Assembly (NCBI GenBank): GCA_038321775.1 | Contig: JBBQFI010000002.1 | Span: 310,001 to 374,000 of the forward strand | Length of the DNA stretch: 64,000 nucleotides | Reading direction: 5' to 3' | DNA from: JBBQFI01 sp038321775 | GTDB lineage: Bacteria; Verrucomicrobiota; Verrucomicrobiia; Chthoniobacterales; UBA10450 | Shown here: in pieces, positions 62,785 to 64,000 of the stretch | Layout of the letters: every line of letters begins with the position of its first letter | Position numbering within the stretch: position 1 is the stretch's first letter | The notes under the pieces: model-generated | The model's input: the letters and a program-made list of their open reading frames with translations, nothing else | Database searches by the model: none | What the model was told of the DNA's origin: nothing | Program-made: the position numbers and the translations under genes

Positions 62785-63548
62785 ACGAACAGGTGTCAGA
62801 GCCGGATCTTCTCTTCGCGTGGGAGCCGGCACGCATGCGCCGTTCCGCCATTCTCGGATTCATTTTTGCCTCAGCCGCGGGACACGCGCTATGTTTTTAC
62901 CTGTTTCAAATCGTGTATCCGCCGACGATCGCGTTACTCCCGCCACCGGCGCGCGTGAATATCATTTCCGAAAACACCGATGAAGGCCGCACCTTACTGC
63001 GCTGGATCGCAGCGGAAGATCCGGCGCTGAACACGACGACACAACGCTCCGCCGAAGCAAAAGCGTACGCGCTCCCGAAGCTCAGTCATGTCCCCTCCTA
63101 CCTGACGATTCAACCGACGTTGAAACCGTTGCCGCCATCCGATACGGAATTGCGCGCGCCCAGTTCGCAACCGCCCGGACCCGTGCCTATGGAACGCGCA
63201 CAGGTCCCGCCGCCGGCCGGCATTTCGCAAACGGCCGTCATTTTTTCCAAGGATTTCGATTCGTTAGGCGCGGCGCAAAAACCGTGGATGACATTTTCTG
63301 CTTCCACGCGCGAACTACCGCAAAGCGCCAGATTTCGCGTCGGCGTAAACGAAAACGGCATCGTGCGCTATTGCTTTCTGCAAACTTCATCCGGCGATAC
63401 GGCTCTCGACCAGCAAGCGCACGCTTATCTGATGCAATGTCGTTTTGCCGGAAGCAAAGACGCTTCATCGCAATTGAAATGGGCGAACGCAATTTTCGAA
63501 TGGGGTAACGACGTCACGGTGCCCCCAGCTGCGGAAACGCTGCCGTGA
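62781..63548 (+). CDS. TonB-like energy transducer
   Basis: The 255-residue protein (GTG start) has an N-terminal membrane helix (SAILGFIFASAAGHALCFYL), a Pro-rich periplasmic stretch (QPTLKPLPPSDTELRAPSSQ), and a C-terminal TonB-like fold with FRVGVNENGIVRYCFLQTSS and DQQAHAYLMQCRF. The order channel-TolR-TonB supports an outer-membrane energising system. It overlaps both neighbours by 4 bp. The 9-mer lies at 63261-63269. Confidence 0.8.
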   Translation: MNEQVSEPDLLFAWEPARMRRSAILGFIFASAAGHALCFYLFQIVYPPTIALLPPPARVNIISENTDEGRTLLRWIAAEDPALNTTTQRSAEAKAYALPKLSHVPSYLTIQPTLKPLPPSDTELRAPSSQPPGPVPMERAQVPPPAGISQTAVIFSKDFDSLGAAQKPWMTFSASTRELPQSARFRVGVNENGIVRYCFLQTSSGDTALDQQAHAYLMQCRFAGSKDASSQLKWANAIFEWGNDVTVPPAAETLP

Positions 63549-63784
63549 TTCGTGTCACCCTCGCGGTCCTAGTCACAATCTATTTGCTGGTTTTTCTTGC
63601 GGCGGTTTTCCTCCTCTGGATAGTGGGAGAATGGAATCGGCGCCGGCGCGAACGGCGGGCTTTGCGCCATCGTTTGCGATGCGTGATTTGCGCGTTTGAG
63701 TTCGAGGATCGAACCGATGCGTTGCTACCGCGGTGCCCGCGCTGCGGCAGCTTGAATGAAAGATTTAAACTGGAGCGAATTTAA
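63545..63784 (+). CDS. small membrane protein with zinc ribbon
   Basis: The 79-residue protein (GTG start overlapping the TonB-like stop) has one N-terminal membrane helix (VLVTIYLLVFLAAVFLLWIV), an Arg-rich segment, and two Cys pairs, CVIC and CPRC, that form a rubredoxin-like zinc knuckle on the cytosolic side. I do not know its function. Its overlap ties it to the TonB operon. Confidence 0.75.
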   Translation: MIRVTLAVLVTIYLLVFLAAVFLLWIVGEWNRRRRERRALRHRLRCVICAFEFEDRTDALLPRCPRCGSLNERFKLERI

Positions 63785-63786
63785 TT

Positions 63787-64000
63787 ATGGGAATGTGGAT
63801 CGGCCGAAATCGTAAAGCCCGCGTCACTTACGGGTTCGATGAGATTGCACTCGTGCCGGGTCGCGTCACGATTAACCCAAACGAAGTCGATATTGCCTGG
63901 CGTTTGCCACGCAAAAACGCGGAACCGCTCGCGTTCAAAATCCCGATCCTCGCCAGCGCGATGGATGGCGTGGTCGATGTCCGTTTCGCCATTGCCATGA
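63787..64000 (+). CDS. IMP dehydrogenase/GuaB3-like protein, 5' part only
   Basis: The frame begins at ATG 63787, 2 bp after the previous stop, and runs off the window after 71 codons. It reads GMWIGRNRKARVTYGFDEIA, then LVPGRVTINPNEVDIAW and PILASAMDGVVDVRFAIAM. This is the N terminus of the IMPDH family. The N terminus resembles the GuaB3 type more than classical GuaB. The catalytic Cys loop lies beyond the window. Confidence 0.85.
   Translation, partial: MGMWIGRNRKARVTYGFDEIALVPGRVTINPNEVDIAWRLPRKNAEPLAFKIPILASAMDGVVDVRFAIAM

Larger units (their letters stand above)
644..63269. repeat. over-represented 9-mer GCCTAACGA (about 30 exact copies, both strands)
   Basis: Exact GCCTAACGA begins at about 7251, 13403, 15290, 22734, 23154, 28683, 33328, 34959, 35163, 46036, 46657, 50099, 50899, 52309, 55827 and 62351. 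Its complement TCGTTAGGC begins at about 644, 12535, 19983, 23324, 25128, 26915, 36015, 39499, 43688, 46604, 54586, 61489, 61828 and 63261. That is 16 and 14 copies by eye. About half are followed by G and none by T. Most lie in genes, where they encode P-N-E/D, S-L-G, V-R or L-T depending on frame. Near-matches with one change occur, for example at 834, 8552, 12074, 21694, 26733 and 48952. Confidence 0.9.

Noticed and set aside
1..64000. CRISPR arrays, integrases, transposases or prophage genes
   Set aside because: No regularly spaced direct repeats and no such proteins were found in any frame examined; the repeats seen are palindromic and dispersed.

Overview
The window looks like chromosomal DNA from a Gram-negative, meso-DAP, FtsZ-using bacterium, most plausibly Verrucomicrobiota (Spartobacteria/Chthoniobacterales-like). 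The lineage is inferred from gene content: a complete dcw cluster with a MurC-MurB fusion, an orphan double-FtsX permease, an archaeal-type family B polymerase, a TolQ/TolR/TonB set and large glycosyltransferases. No rRNA or tRNA gene was found to fix it. The DNA is moderately GC-rich and densely coding.

Layout. 0.2-5.4 kb: metabolic and regulatory genes (M20 carbamoylase/amidohydrolase, inositol-3-phosphate synthase, group-2-like sigma factor with a clear terminator, pyruvate kinase). 5.5-16.8 kb: a surface-glycan locus with two SAM methyltransferases, three giant multidomain glycosyltransferases and a sulfotransferase. 16.9-25.4 kb: DUF4142 protein, TPR protein, mutS, a divergent pair of secreted cell-wall proteins (CHAP-like and 3D-domain), an M20 peptidase with altered metal ligands, and a GNAT. 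25.6-32.8 kb: osmC, hicBA, an ATP-grasp/zinc-peptidase pair, a lone DUF262/DUF1524 (GmrSD-like) defence gene, a LuxR remnant, a GAF histidine kinase and DoxX. 32.9-41.6 kb: ADOP-type permease, a class IV aminotransferase without its usual lysine next to a sulfotransferase-like P-loop gene, a small membrane protein, family B DNA polymerase and an M20D amidohydrolase. 41.6-61.0 kb: a minus-strand division and cell-wall operon, mraZ-rsmH-ftsL-ftsI-murE-murF-mraY-murD-lysM-ftsW-murG-murC/B-ddl-ftsQ-ftsA-ftsZ, followed by a pseudopilin gene. 61.1-64.0 kb: a YD-repeat-like secreted protein, tolQ/exbB, tolR/exbD, a TonB-like protein, a zinc-ribbon membrane protein and the start of a GuaB-family gene.

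The dcw genes cover nearly the whole route from UDP-MurNAc to lipid II and the septal machinery. Six junctions are 4-bp ATGA overlaps. MraZ-type boxes with a 10-bp period precede mraZ.

The most striking signal is not a gene. The 9-mer GCCTAACGA (or its complement TCGTTAGGC) occurs about 30 times exactly by eye count, where chance predicts about 0.5. It lies on both strands in near-equal numbers, mostly inside genes, about once per 2.1 kb. Its density and lack of orientation resemble the DNA-uptake sequences of Neisseria and Pasteurellaceae. The window also carries several dispersed palindromic repeats, one nested in another and one fragment inside a coding sequence.
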